Source: Sunxiuqinia elliptica (lineage in GTDB: Bacteria > Bacteroidota > Bacteroidia > Bacteroidales > Prolixibacteraceae). From it: a stretch of DNA of 64,000 nt. Location: NCBI RefSeq assembly GCF_900113005.1, contig NZ_FONW01000003.1:292674-356673 (forward strand), given 5' to 3'. Below, piece after piece: positions 54,961 to 63,641 of this stretch. Made by a program: the position numbers and the translations under genes. Below the pieces are notes generated by a model. That model saw nothing but the letters and a program-made list of their open reading frames with translations, was not told the DNA's origin and made no database searches. Numbering within the stretch: the first letter of the stretch is position 1; the number at the start of each line of letters is the position of its first letter.

Positions 54961-57900
54961 TCAAACACGACCTTTTCCATCAATCATATAATGTCCCTCT
55001 ACCATTACCCGTTTGTTTAAGTGTGTATACCAGATGTAACCCGTAACATTGGGATAACCACATTTCCGGAGTTCTTTCATGTAGTTTCCAACTTGATAGT
55101 GGTATTTTTCCAACTCTTTCTCGCCCGATTTGTAGTCCACCACAATCAATTCATCGTCGTTCAGCATGATTCGGTCCGGGCGTTTTACCCCATTGGCTCC
55201 TGTGATCACCGATCGCTCATTCAACACCCGATAGCTCCCATTGAACCAGGCAGTCACTTCCGGAGCAGTAATCAGCTCATGGATCTGCTTTTTCATAGTT
55301 TCGCCTTCAGCCTGCTGAATTACTCCCCGAAAAACCAAGTCATTTACAGCTGCTTCAACATCCTCATGCGTTGCAATCTGAGCCAGCACCTCGTGAAAAA
55401 TACGGCCTTTATTGACCTTGGTAGAGGCCAGTTCATCTTCAACAAAGAAATGCTCATTCCGCTTTCGAAGCTTCAAATAACTATGAAAGTCGGCAAAGCG
55501 AAATTTATCAAGAACTAAACAATGGTCCTTTTTCGTTTCTTTAGAGCTCTTCGGAAACTGAAAGGATCCAAGTTCGAAGGTTTTCTCCTCAGAATCGTAA
55601 CTCGCCAGGAGATCGCAGAACAAGCTCTCCTCCCCTTGCAAGGCAAAATGATCAGCTTTCTCAAGCGACTGCAACAGCGCGTCTGCCATTGTGGTAAACT
55701 TGCCCGAAGTAACCGACCAGGTAAACAAGGCCGTTCTTGCCCGGGTAAATGCCACGTACAGCAAGTTCAGGTTATCAATGTAGTTGCTGATTTTCTCCTG
55801 AAAATACTCTCTGAAAAAGATAGACTCTCCCATGTCTTTCCCAAATTTCACCGGAACCAGTTCCAGCTGGTCGAAGGGAGGAAGCTTGGGCTGGCACCAC
55901 AAAATGGGCGCATGCTGGGGCGATACATCTATTTTCCAGTCACAGAATGGAATGAATACATAGTTATACTCCAAGCCTTTAGCCTTGTGAATCGTTTGAA
56001 TCCGGATAGCATCCAGCTCTTCCGAAACAGCAATGGTCTTTTTCTGACCTTGCTCTTCCCACCAAATCAGGAAAGCAGAAATGTCCGTGGTCCGACTTTT
56101 CATGAAAGCTGCCAGCTGATCGATAAAAGCCTGCAGGTATGCCAGCTCATCCTGAAGTTCGAAAAGGTTAAACAGCTCACATATTTTCAATGCAATTTCC
56201 TGAATATTCCGACCACTCAAGGTCTCTGTGAAGTAATCGCTTAGCAGAAAGTCAGACAGGTTATTGTTTTGATCGGTCAGTTTCTCAAACAAGCTGGTTT
56301 CTTTGGGCTTGTCAAACGACTCAAAACTAATGGCCATTTGGTCGGATTTTGGCACCGTAAGGCTCGGAACTTTTCCTAAAGCATCCAGCACATCAAACAG
56401 TTCGTTGTAATACAGATGATTTGCCAAAGCCAGCGCCACTTTATCATTCGGATCGGCCAGCAATTGCAAAAGCGCCAACACAAGGCTCACGGCGGCTGAA
56501 TTCTTCACATAAAGCGACTCGCTGGACAAGATGTTGAAGTTGTACTTCGTTTCAGCTTCCTTTTCCTTCAACAAGCGATCAGCAATTTCTTTGGCATCGC
56601 CCTTGGTTCTGACCAATACGGCAATCTCATGCGCCGAAGCCCCCCGATCCTGAACTTCCTTGATGGAAGCGACCAGCTCATCCAATATTTGAGCACGAAG
56701 CTCTTCTGGATCGACATCTTTTCCATTTTCGAGGAAACGCATCCGAATCGCTCCATCATCCGCCAAACGGGTATTTGCAATTTCCTGCAAACTTTGTCCG
56801 TAGATTGATTCAATCTGGCTTTCCATCTCCTGATCTTCCAACCGGTTCTCTGCCAATTCAGCATTGATGTGCTGCTGAAAAAGCTGCGGCAAAATCTGAA
56901 AGATGGCGTTATTGAATCGAATGATGTTTCCGGTACTACGCCAGTTTTTCTGGAGTGTCTCTTCTTCAGCACCATTGGCCGGAAACTGATGGTTGACTTC
57001 GCTGGCGAGCAAGTTCCAGTCACCATTCCGCCAACGATAGATTGCTTGCTTCACATCGCCCACAACCATTCCTAAATGATCCTCGGCAAGGGCATTGGCA
57101 ATTAAAGGCTGGAAGTTTCCCCACTGCAAGCCAGAAGTATCCTGAAACTCATCAATCATGAAGTGGTTGTAAAAAACCCCTGTCTTTTCATAAATGAATG
57201 GAGCATCCGAATCATCAATAATGCTCTTCAGCAAGGAACCTGAGTCCGAGATTAGTACCACCCCTTTCTCCTGAGTAACCCGCCTGACCATTGCCTGCAA
57301 GTCCACCAAAATTCCCAGGGTGTAAAGTTGACTAACGATGAGCTTTGCCGAGTTGTACTCATGCAATTTCTGATAGAAGAAAGTAATGGCTTCCAACAAA
57401 AGCGGTTGCAAGGCAGCTGCAGCTTCAACAACCGGCGCCGGATCTTTTTTCCCGGTCCACTCGTCCAGTTCTTCCGATGCTTTTAACGCTCGTTTCGCTG
57501 GCCACTTATCCAGGTTAAGATCAGCCAGTCGTTGAAAAGAGGCTGCTGCCCCACTCTTTTTGTACTTAAAGTCATCCACCGACAAGCCGCGTTGTTCCAT
57601 GACATTCAAGCCGGCTTTTCCAATACGTTTGAGGTTATTTTCAAACTGATGAATGACCGCATTCAGCTCTTTCTTGTAGGCATTAATGAAAGCTTTATCG
57701 TTGATCTTTTCGTACAAGGTCTGGTTTAGAGCCTTAAAAGTCTCGTTGTAAATCTGGCTTCCCAGCTTCAGGATATCATTTTTCAGGTTCCAGCCTCCCC
57801 CTTCCCGGATCTTCTCGTTGGCAAATTTCTTCAGCCATTCCAGCAACTCCGGGTTTTCTTCAATGGATAGCAGCAATTCATCGACCGCTTCTTCCAAAAT

Positions 57901-58308
57901 CAAGTTATCCTCCAGGTCAACTTGGTAAGCAACATTAATCCCCAATTCCCGGTTAAACGATTTAATCACCCGTTGGAAAAAGCTGTCAATCGTACTTATC
58001 GAAAAGCGCGAATAATCGTGCAGAATGCTTTTTAGGCTTTTTCGTGCCCGCTCAGCTAGGACCACTTCCGGTAGTCCCATTTCCTGAACAAGCAGAGGAA
58101 GATAAGCCGATCGCTGCTCCTGGGCCAGCACATACAGCTCTTCGATAACCCGCTCTTTCATTTCGGTGGTTGCCTTATTGGTGAATGTTACCGCCAAAAT
58201 GTTTTTGTAGTTCCACTCGCCAGAAAGAGCAATCTTGAGGTATTCGAGCGCTAGGCGGAAGGTTTTCCCCGAGCCGGCTGACGCTTTATATATTTTTAGT
58301 TTCGACAT
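54961..58308 (-). CDS. UvrD/RecB-like helicase with C-terminal nuclease (AddA-like)
   Basis: A 1115-residue SF1 helicase-nuclease. Motif I is KASAGSGKTFRL near the N-terminus, motif Ia VTFTNKATTEMKERV, motif II MIDEFQDTSG, motif V/VI region IHKAKGLEYNYVF and YVAFTRAR. Near the C-terminus RPDRIMLNDDELIVVDYKSG provides the D and D-x-K of a PD-(D/E)XK nuclease. This is the AddA/RecB plan for DNA double-strand-break processing. The usual AddB-like partner is not adjacent. The start is the ATG at 58308 (MSKLKIYKASAG); an upstream in-frame extension lacks conserved sequence. Confidence 0.92.
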   Translation of the reverse strand: MSKLKIYKASAGSGKTFRLALEYLKIALSGEWNYKNILAVTFTNKATTEMKERVIEELYVLAQEQRSAYLPLLVQEMGLPEVVLAERARKSLKSILHDYSRFSISTIDSFFQRVIKSFNRELGINVAYQVDLEDNLILEEAVDELLLSIEENPELLEWLKKFANEKIREGGGWNLKNDILKLGSQIYNETFKALNQTLYEKINDKAFINAYKKELNAVIHQFENNLKRIGKAGLNVMEQRGLSVDDFKYKKSGAAASFQRLADLNLDKWPAKRALKASEELDEWTGKKDPAPVVEAAAALQPLLLEAITFFYQKLHEYNSAKLIVSQLYTLGILVDLQAMVRRVTQEKGVVLISDSGSLLKSIIDDSDAPFIYEKTGVFYNHFMIDEFQDTSGLQWGNFQPLIANALAEDHLGMVVGDVKQAIYRWRNGDWNLLASEVNHQFPANGAEEETLQKNWRSTGNIIRFNNAIFQILPQLFQQHINAELAENRLEDQEMESQIESIYGQSLQEIANTRLADDGAIRMRFLENGKDVDPEELRAQILDELVASIKEVQDRGASAHEIAVLVRTKGDAKEIADRLLKEKEAETKYNFNILSSESLYVKNSAAVSLVLALLQLLADPNDKVALALANHLYYNELFDVLDALGKVPSLTVPKSDQMAISFESFDKPKETSLFEKLTDQNNNLSDFLLSDYFTETLSGRNIQEIALKICELFNLFELQDELAYLQAFIDQLAAFMKSRTTDISAFLIWWEEQGQKKTIAVSEELDAIRIQTIHKAKGLEYNYVFIPFCDWKIDVSPQHAPILWCQPKLPPFDQLELVPVKFGKDMGESIFFREYFQEKISNYIDNLNLLYVAFTRARTALFTWSVTSGKFTTMADALLQSLEKADHFALQGEESLFCDLLASYDSEEKTFELGSFQFPKSSKETKKDHCLVLDKFRFADFHSYLKLRKRNEHFFVEDELASTKVNKGRIFHEVLAQIATHEDVEAAVNDLVFRGVIQQAEGETMKKQIHELITAPEVTAWFNGSYRVLNERSVITGANGVKRPDRIMLNDDELIVVDYKSGEKELEKYHYQVGNYMKELRKCGYPNVTGYIWYTHLNKRVMVEGHYMIDGKGRV

Positions 58309-58633
58309 ATTTCTTGCGTAAAATTCAAAAGTAATAAGAAACATCCACATCACTGCCGAAGACGAAGATATAAACCGAAAGCAACACTCGAAAGCTTGAA
58401 GAAAAACACAAGGAAGTCAAACAATTCGATTTTAAACTTAATAGATTATTAGATTTATAAATTTCAAATTACCAGATTAATGAATATGCTAAAGCAACTC
58501 AATCGTTCTTGGTAGTTAGGAGAAAAAAGGAATAAATTGAATTTGCTCCTACTTAGTCAGACGAATCATAATTCCAACTTCAAAACAGCGAAAAACGAAA
58601 CCACAGGATACAAGCATGCGTTAGCAAGGGACA
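58309..58633. other. intergenic region, AT-rich, with a dispersed repeat
   Basis: No gene is supported. At 58441-58476 there is a 36-nt stretch built on AGATTT units that is clearly related to one at 41563-41598. Otherwise nothing recognisable. Confidence 0.5.
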
Positions 58634-59881
58634 TTATTGTTTCAAAATCCATTCAACGACTGGGTCATGACCATGCTTAAATTCGGTAAAACTTGATTCA
58701 ATAATTTTATCAGGCGTGATCGTTTTTAAATCGTTATCGGCCCGTTTAAAGTATTTGGTTGAGTATTGCAAGCTAAGCGCTGAAGATGGCAGTTTAAAGC
58801 TTCTTATTTCGCCAAGATGATTGGGTTTCCCGGAGGTTTCTTCACCCACTAAAATTGCATTAGTCATGTTCGTAAAGTCCATAATATTGATTATCGCCGA
58901 GGAATACGAATCTCGTCCTGTAATTACATAAAGCTTTCCTTTACGGTTAATTTTATCTATCGTTGATAATTCTTCAATTAATTTTGTTCCCTGGTAAGAA
59001 TTCCCCCCGCCATTAAAACGAACATCAAAAACAACTTTATCAAAATCGTTTTGCTGAATGCTGTCCACGATTGCTTTGTGAAAAGCAGAGAATGAAGGAA
59101 GTTTTTGAACATCTCCTTTGAAACCAGATGGAGGATATTCTCTACTCCAACATTTGTTATACTGAATGTAAAATACATTGTCCTCGGTTAAAACCTTGCT
59201 CCAAAAAGGAAGTCTCGTATTTTGATAGCATAGTGGTATCGGCTTAGGAAGAACCCGAACCATGTTGTTTCGATTCATCCGTTCGGGATGAATTAAATAC
59301 GCCAGGGTTTCTCCATCTTTTTCAAGGGTTAATTTTGTTTCAGGTTGTGCCGCAAACCCGAAATATTCTAAAAACTGGATTACCGGTATTGTTTTCGGAG
59401 CACTTTTCTTTACCGAAGCCAGATTATCCATGGCTGAAATCGTACTCAATGAATCTATTATTTCACTGATTCCATGTCCATTTATTTCGACGAGTTTCGC
59501 CCCTAATAGGATTTCATTGCTTTTGGTGGTTGCTTGCACCCATAGTCCATCGTTAAACCACATCAGCCCAATAGGAAGGATTTTATTGTAATCAAGGAAT
59601 GGTTTTAAATTTAAAGCAGTATGTGAATCTCCGAAGCTTGCAATCAATTGTTGCAATTTAACGGCTACTTCAAAATCGGAGAATTGATGTTGGATTTTAG
59701 CGATGTTGTCAAGTTCCGTAAAGAAGTCCTGTTCACTCTTAACCATATACAAATCATAATGATTTTTGGGAAGTTCCACTTTCAGATATTCGATATCAGC
59801 ATTCCAGTCAATACTTTTATCGTTTTGAGCGAACGCTGTTAAACAGGCAAATAGTAATGTTAGTACAATTAGGTTTTTCAT
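58634..59881 (-). CDS. exported S41-family (C-terminal processing type) peptidase
   Basis: A 415-residue protein with a signal peptide (MKNLIVLTLLFACLTAFAQ). The peptidase domain has VVFDVRFNGGGNSYQG and VITGRDSYSSAIINI, the latter with the nucleophile Ser, and ETSGKPNHLGE with the probable catalytic Lys. A helical N-terminal region and a short PDZ-like part precede it. It should cleave peptides or proteins in the periplasm or outside. It stands alone; substrate unknown. About 200 bp separate it from the accessory helicase gene, upstream on the same strand. Confidence 0.88.
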   Translation of the reverse strand: MKNLIVLTLLFACLTAFAQNDKSIDWNADIEYLKVELPKNHYDLYMVKSEQDFFTELDNIAKIQHQFSDFEVAVKLQQLIASFGDSHTALNLKPFLDYNKILPIGLMWFNDGLWVQATTKSNEILLGAKLVEINGHGISEIIDSLSTISAMDNLASVKKSAPKTIPVIQFLEYFGFAAQPETKLTLEKDGETLAYLIHPERMNRNNMVRVLPKPIPLCYQNTRLPFWSKVLTEDNVFYIQYNKCWSREYPPSGFKGDVQKLPSFSAFHKAIVDSIQQNDFDKVVFDVRFNGGGNSYQGTKLIEELSTIDKINRKGKLYVITGRDSYSSAIINIMDFTNMTNAILVGEETSGKPNHLGEIRSFKLPSSALSLQYSTKYFKRADNDLKTITPDKIIESSFTEFKHGHDPVVEWILKQ

Positions 59882-60089
59882 CGGTGTTGTTTTGTTTTTT
59901 TAATATGAGAGGATTAGTTGAGTGTTGTTGGGTAGATTTCCAAGAGCGTCAGAGTCCGATAGGATATGAAGGTTAAGAAAGGAGCCCTCTATAGCTATCG
60001 GGCGCAGTTGGCGTACCACCAAACCCCGCCCTGCAATAGGTACATTGTTACACTGCGTTCAAGCTCTGCGCTGCGCGCGGCTCGAACAC

Positions 60090-62630
60090 TTAATTATTAA
60101 CACCAGTATTTAAATTTCTTCTATATTTTTCGGCATATGAATTCTCTAAATTTGAAATGTCTAGTTTGTGTGTATTGATAAATTCTTGAATCTTCTCATC
60201 ACTTAGTTCATTTATATTATAATTTTTAAATTCTTTAATAAATGATTTAATTGATGCTTTAAACAATTTTAATTTACCCTTTCTCATTACCTCAACTTTA
60301 TGCGTGAAATCTGCGCTATACGATAAATTTCGAGTAGGTATAATAAGAACCCTTTTAACAGTAGCATCACCATAAATACTCTCAAACCATGCACAATGCG
60401 AATTCATTTGGCCTGCTTCATGTTTACTAATTGCATCACGTTTGTCCGAGACTTCACTTTTGCACTCAAATAAAAAAAACCTATTGTCTACTCCGCACCA
60501 CAAATTATCAGGTCCTTTTCTAAACTCTTTATCTGGCCTTTGGCTAATAAAACCTAACAAACAGCCGATTTCTTTCACAGAGCTTTCAAATTTTTCAGAA
60601 TCTATTCCAAAAGTTAAATCACCTAAAATGCTATCGACGGCCAAAATCAATTCATCATATGATTGAAAATTAGATATCCATGTTTTTATTCGTTTAATCC
60701 TGTTTTCATTTATAAATTCAATTTTCTTATATGTTATGCCATCTTTAGGTTTTAGTAATTGAGAATTTAAAAGAAAAGCAGATTTTTGTAATTTATTGGA
60801 TTCAGTTTTACTTTCAAAGTATTTATATCTTGCTAATTGCTGTAAGTACCATCCTTTTTCTGAATCATCATCTACGTATTTATCAATCAACTCTTGAGTT
60901 TTTAAACATGCTGTTTCATTGTCTTCTTTGAGATTTGCATTTTCTGCTTCCTTTTCTAATTGCAAAACTTCATAAATATTTATCTCTTGTTTATTTTCAG
61001 ATACTTGGTTCATTTCTTCAATGTAAAACTCCTTCCAGCCTTCATCACGTTTTAAAGATTGATCAATTAATGAAGCTAGTACTTTATAGGCTGATTCATC
61101 AGGTTGTAATTCTTCTTGAGCCATTTCTGCAATTTGTAAACCTATCTCAATTTGCTTCCTTGTCTGCGATGAGAAATATTTATTTGTTTGAACACTTTTT
61201 ATAAACTTTACCAAATCCGAACCAATTATCAATATTGCACTAAAATCCTTTTCACCTCTAACACTTCGCCCTAATCCTTGCTCCACTCGTTGAGCTAATT
61301 TTATATTGATTACATCACTATTAATTCTGCATTTTTGTTCGTATCTGTCATTTAAAGAATCAAAAAATGGCATAGAATCAATTATCAAAATTCGACAAGA
61401 TTCATCTGGTAAATCAATTCCATCATATCGGTTTACAATAACTAAAGTATTTTCAAAATCTCCCTTTTTCAATGAACTTATTTCTGTGAATATACTTTTT
61501 GACTCTGCAACTTTTGCCCCCAACTCATAATAATGTTGTGACTTCTTAAAACTGGAAACAAGAGCAACTCGACCAAAATTGTAATTTTTTGCAGGTGCAA
61601 ACTTTGTTACAATTAAGGCCCTATCTAATGACTCATCTATTAGTGATGGTATTAATAACATCTTTTCTCCAGACCATAATTGTTTTTTATTTGTCAATGG
61701 ATTTGTTACTGCATTTTTATTAAAACCTAGACCTTTTATAAAAAAAGAATCGTCTTGGGTTGTTGCCGACATTAGTATTCTTTGTTGAGCTCTTGAAAAT
61801 GTTCCAAAGCTTCCAACTGGCACAAAAATCGGTGTTATCTCAATTCCTTTCCCGGTAATAAAAGCTTGGCAATTATGAATTGAATTTTTCAGAATAGGCC
61901 AAGAAAATTTTATAAAATTTTCTTCCTGATTGCTTGATAGTAGAGTAATGACATCACTTGATTTATCAATCCAAGACCAATAAGGAATCATTAATAATGT
62001 ATCGTAAATACCTGCCTCAATATCAAAATAACTTCCTTCTCCTTGTTCCTTTAACTCCGATTCAAACAGCTTTAAAATAGAATTATATAGTTCATGTTCT
62101 CTACTTATTCTAATTGTAAATGAATTCTTAATTGAATCAATACATGCATGTGAATCGTCAAGTACTATTGTGTTTGTTTTAGTAAATGAATTATCTATAC
62201 CAAAAATTGATTTACCATTAAATAATTTTTGAACATGTGTAACCAGTATCTTTTTACCATCTAAAAAATCATTTGGTATAGCATTATCTGCTTCAATTGT
62301 GCAAATTGGAATACCAAATTTCTGTGCCTCCAACACTACCTGCTGCACTAAATAGATATTGGGACATACATAAATACATGGGCCTAATCCTTGATTAATT
62401 TTAGATTGTAGAATTAAAAGCCCAATTAAAGTTTTCCCTTCACCAGTATGAAGTTTAATTATTAAGTCATTATCTTCTTGGCATTTATTATACCATTCTT
62501 CTAATATCTCGTTTTGGGCAGGTCTTAAAGGACCTGTTACACTTCTCCTATCCAGAGAATCATATATTTCCGATGGAATTGTTTTTTTGTCAAGTTGACC
62601 TTTGCTTAATTTTTTTCTAAAATCTACCAT
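60090..62630 (-). CDS. SF2 helicase fused to a PD-(D/E)XK-like nuclease, probable defence protein
   Basis: An 846-residue protein. The helicase has motif I LHTGEGKT (TGEGKT at 62-67), a variant DExH box VLDDSHACID (DDSH at 158-161), motif III MSATT (SAT at 288-290) and motif VI EQGLGRSVRGEKDF (about 450-463). Motif VI resembles the XPD/DinG branch, but I see no four-Cys iron-sulfur cluster between motifs I and II. A helical linker covers about 500-690. The C-terminus has GPDNLW (Asp708) and FECKSE (Glu722, Lys724), a PD-(D/E)XK nuclease signature. The gene is visibly more AT-rich than its neighbours and lies beside repeats. No known system name fits with confidence; a role in phage or plasmid defence is inferred. 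Confidence 0.8.
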   Translation of the reverse strand: MVDFRKKLSKGQLDKKTIPSEIYDSLDRRSVTGPLRPAQNEILEEWYNKCQEDNDLIIKLHTGEGKTLIGLLILQSKINQGLGPCIYVCPNIYLVQQVVLEAQKFGIPICTIEADNAIPNDFLDGKKILVTHVQKLFNGKSIFGIDNSFTKTNTIVLDDSHACIDSIKNSFTIRISREHELYNSILKLFESELKEQGEGSYFDIEAGIYDTLLMIPYWSWIDKSSDVITLLSSNQEENFIKFSWPILKNSIHNCQAFITGKGIEITPIFVPVGSFGTFSRAQQRILMSATTQDDSFFIKGLGFNKNAVTNPLTNKKQLWSGEKMLLIPSLIDESLDRALIVTKFAPAKNYNFGRVALVSSFKKSQHYYELGAKVAESKSIFTEISSLKKGDFENTLVIVNRYDGIDLPDESCRILIIDSMPFFDSLNDRYEQKCRINSDVINIKLAQRVEQGLGRSVRGEKDFSAILIIGSDLVKFIKSVQTNKYFSSQTRKQIEIGLQIAEMAQEELQPDESAYKVLASLIDQSLKRDEGWKEFYIEEMNQVSENKQEINIYEVLQLEKEAENANLKEDNETACLKTQELIDKYVDDDSEKGWYLQQLARYKYFESKTESNKLQKSAFLLNSQLLKPKDGITYKKIEFINENRIKRIKTWISNFQSYDELILAVDSILGDLTFGIDSEKFESSVKEIGCLLGFISQRPDKEFRKGPDNLWCGVDNRFFLFECKSEVSDKRDAISKHEAGQMNSHCAWFESIYGDATVKRVLIIPTRNLSYSADFTHKVEVMRKGKLKLFKASIKSFIKEFKNYNINELSDEKIQEFINTHKLDISNLENSYAEKYRRNLNTGVNN

Positions 62631-62705
62631 TTGTTGTAGTTTAATATTTGTGTTAACTAGTGAGCATCAACTATGGTTGTTATATTTCCTTTTGCAATTT
62701 TTCAA

Positions 62706-62743
62706 GTATTGTTATACCTATAATTTAGGAGGTATAACAATAC
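62706..62743. promoter_or_regulatory. perfect 14-bp inverted repeat upstream of the helicase-nuclease gene
   Basis: GTATTGTTATACCT (62706-62719) and AGGTATAACAATAC (62730-62743) are exact inverted copies with a 10-bp spacer, about 76 bp before the ATG at 62630. It may be an operator for a dimeric regulator or a hairpin. No T tract follows on either strand. Confidence 0.55.
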
Positions 62744-63197
62744 CCATTCTATTGAGTTATCAAAAATGTTATCTAACCGATTCTAGAATTTCAGCCATAT
62801 CGTTTTTGCTTACGCGTCCTTCTGCCGTATCCTTTGTGGGATTTCCCAAGGTACTGATTTCCCTTAACTAAACAGTATGGGAATGCTCAGTTTTAGAGTG
62901 CTGGTGCTGTTTAGTGCGCAAGGGAGGGCTCGCCGATAGTTTCAACACGCCCCTATCACCATCGTTTTCAGCCTCTTTTAAAATGCCCAATTAACAAAAC
63001 TATGCTGAGAAACATAAAACTATTGCCAGATTGTGGGCTTTACCACCTCCCTATCTTGTCCATAATGCTTGTCTTTAACAAAGGCGTTTCAAATCGGCTG
63101 CTTGTTTGTTTAGGTAGCTGGGAATCCAGCAAGCATGCGTGAGAAGACATTCTCCTGAAGCTTGGAGGGTAGCTTCGGGGATGGAATGACTCTCCAA
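62744..63197. other. intergenic accessory DNA, no supported gene
   Basis: About 450 bp. A 33-codon open tail on the reverse strand ending in a stop at 62769 could be the remnant of a lost gene but cannot be identified. A GAAGCT/AGCTTC hairpin lies near 63158-63178, close to where the 21-nt periodicity begins. No promoter or RNA gene was recognised. Confidence 0.4.
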
Positions 63198-63617
63198 AGC
63201 TTGGGATTCACCCAAAAAAGTTCTTTGACAAGCCAACCGACTGCTTCAACCGGTTTCCCGAGGGCTTAAACTACCCAGCCAAGTGCTTGGTACATCAAAC
63301 CGAGCCGTTTGACTATAAAACAAAGGGCTTGGACGATTCCCAAAAGCAGTCCGGATTCCGGAAAAAGTGGTCCGGATACTCAAAAAACAGCTCCGGACAT
63401 TCAGCCGCGCATAAAAGGAGCATTTTAAGGGCTCGGAATTGTGTTTCAACTGCTCCGCCGAGTGTTTTAAGTGCTCGGTTTTGTGTTTCAAGCTGTCGGT
63501 TACGTGTTTCAACTGCTCGGTTTTGTGTTTTAATCACTCTGCCAAGTGCTTGAACTGCCCGGTTGTGTGTTCCAATTTGTAGGTTGAGTATTTCAACTTG
63601 TCGGCCTGGTATTTCAA
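63198..63617. repeat. tandem repeat tract, 21-nt period, about 20 units
   Basis: Twenty consecutive 21-nt units without any insertion or deletion. Sequence similarity is best in the last nine (cores such as TGTGTTTCAACTGCTCGG) and decays to the left, while the period is kept throughout. Because 21 is a multiple of three, frames stay open on both strands over long stretches. The reverse-strand frames read as heptads (VETRNRQ, LETQNRA; or LKHKTEH, LKHSAEQ in another frame). I see no credible start, ribosome site or domain, so it is annotated as a repeat. It is similar in style to the tract at 6523-6706. Confidence 0.8.
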
Positions 63618-63641
63618 CTAAAAATGACGGATTTCGTGACA

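Noticed and set aside
54998..55518. Large forward-strand frames opposite the AddA-like gene
   Set aside because: Shadow frames; the reverse strand has a full set of helicase and nuclease motifs.
60057..60088. GC-rich imperfect hairpin as terminator or attC site after the helicase gene
   Set aside because: No T tract for a terminator, and the inverse-core and core motifs of an attC site are not present.
62769..62867. Possible tail of a lost gene on the reverse strand
   Set aside because: Only about 33 codons, no identifiable family, no start.
63198..63617. CRISPR array
   Set aside because: Units are contiguous with no unique spacers and diverge steadily; no cas genes in the window.
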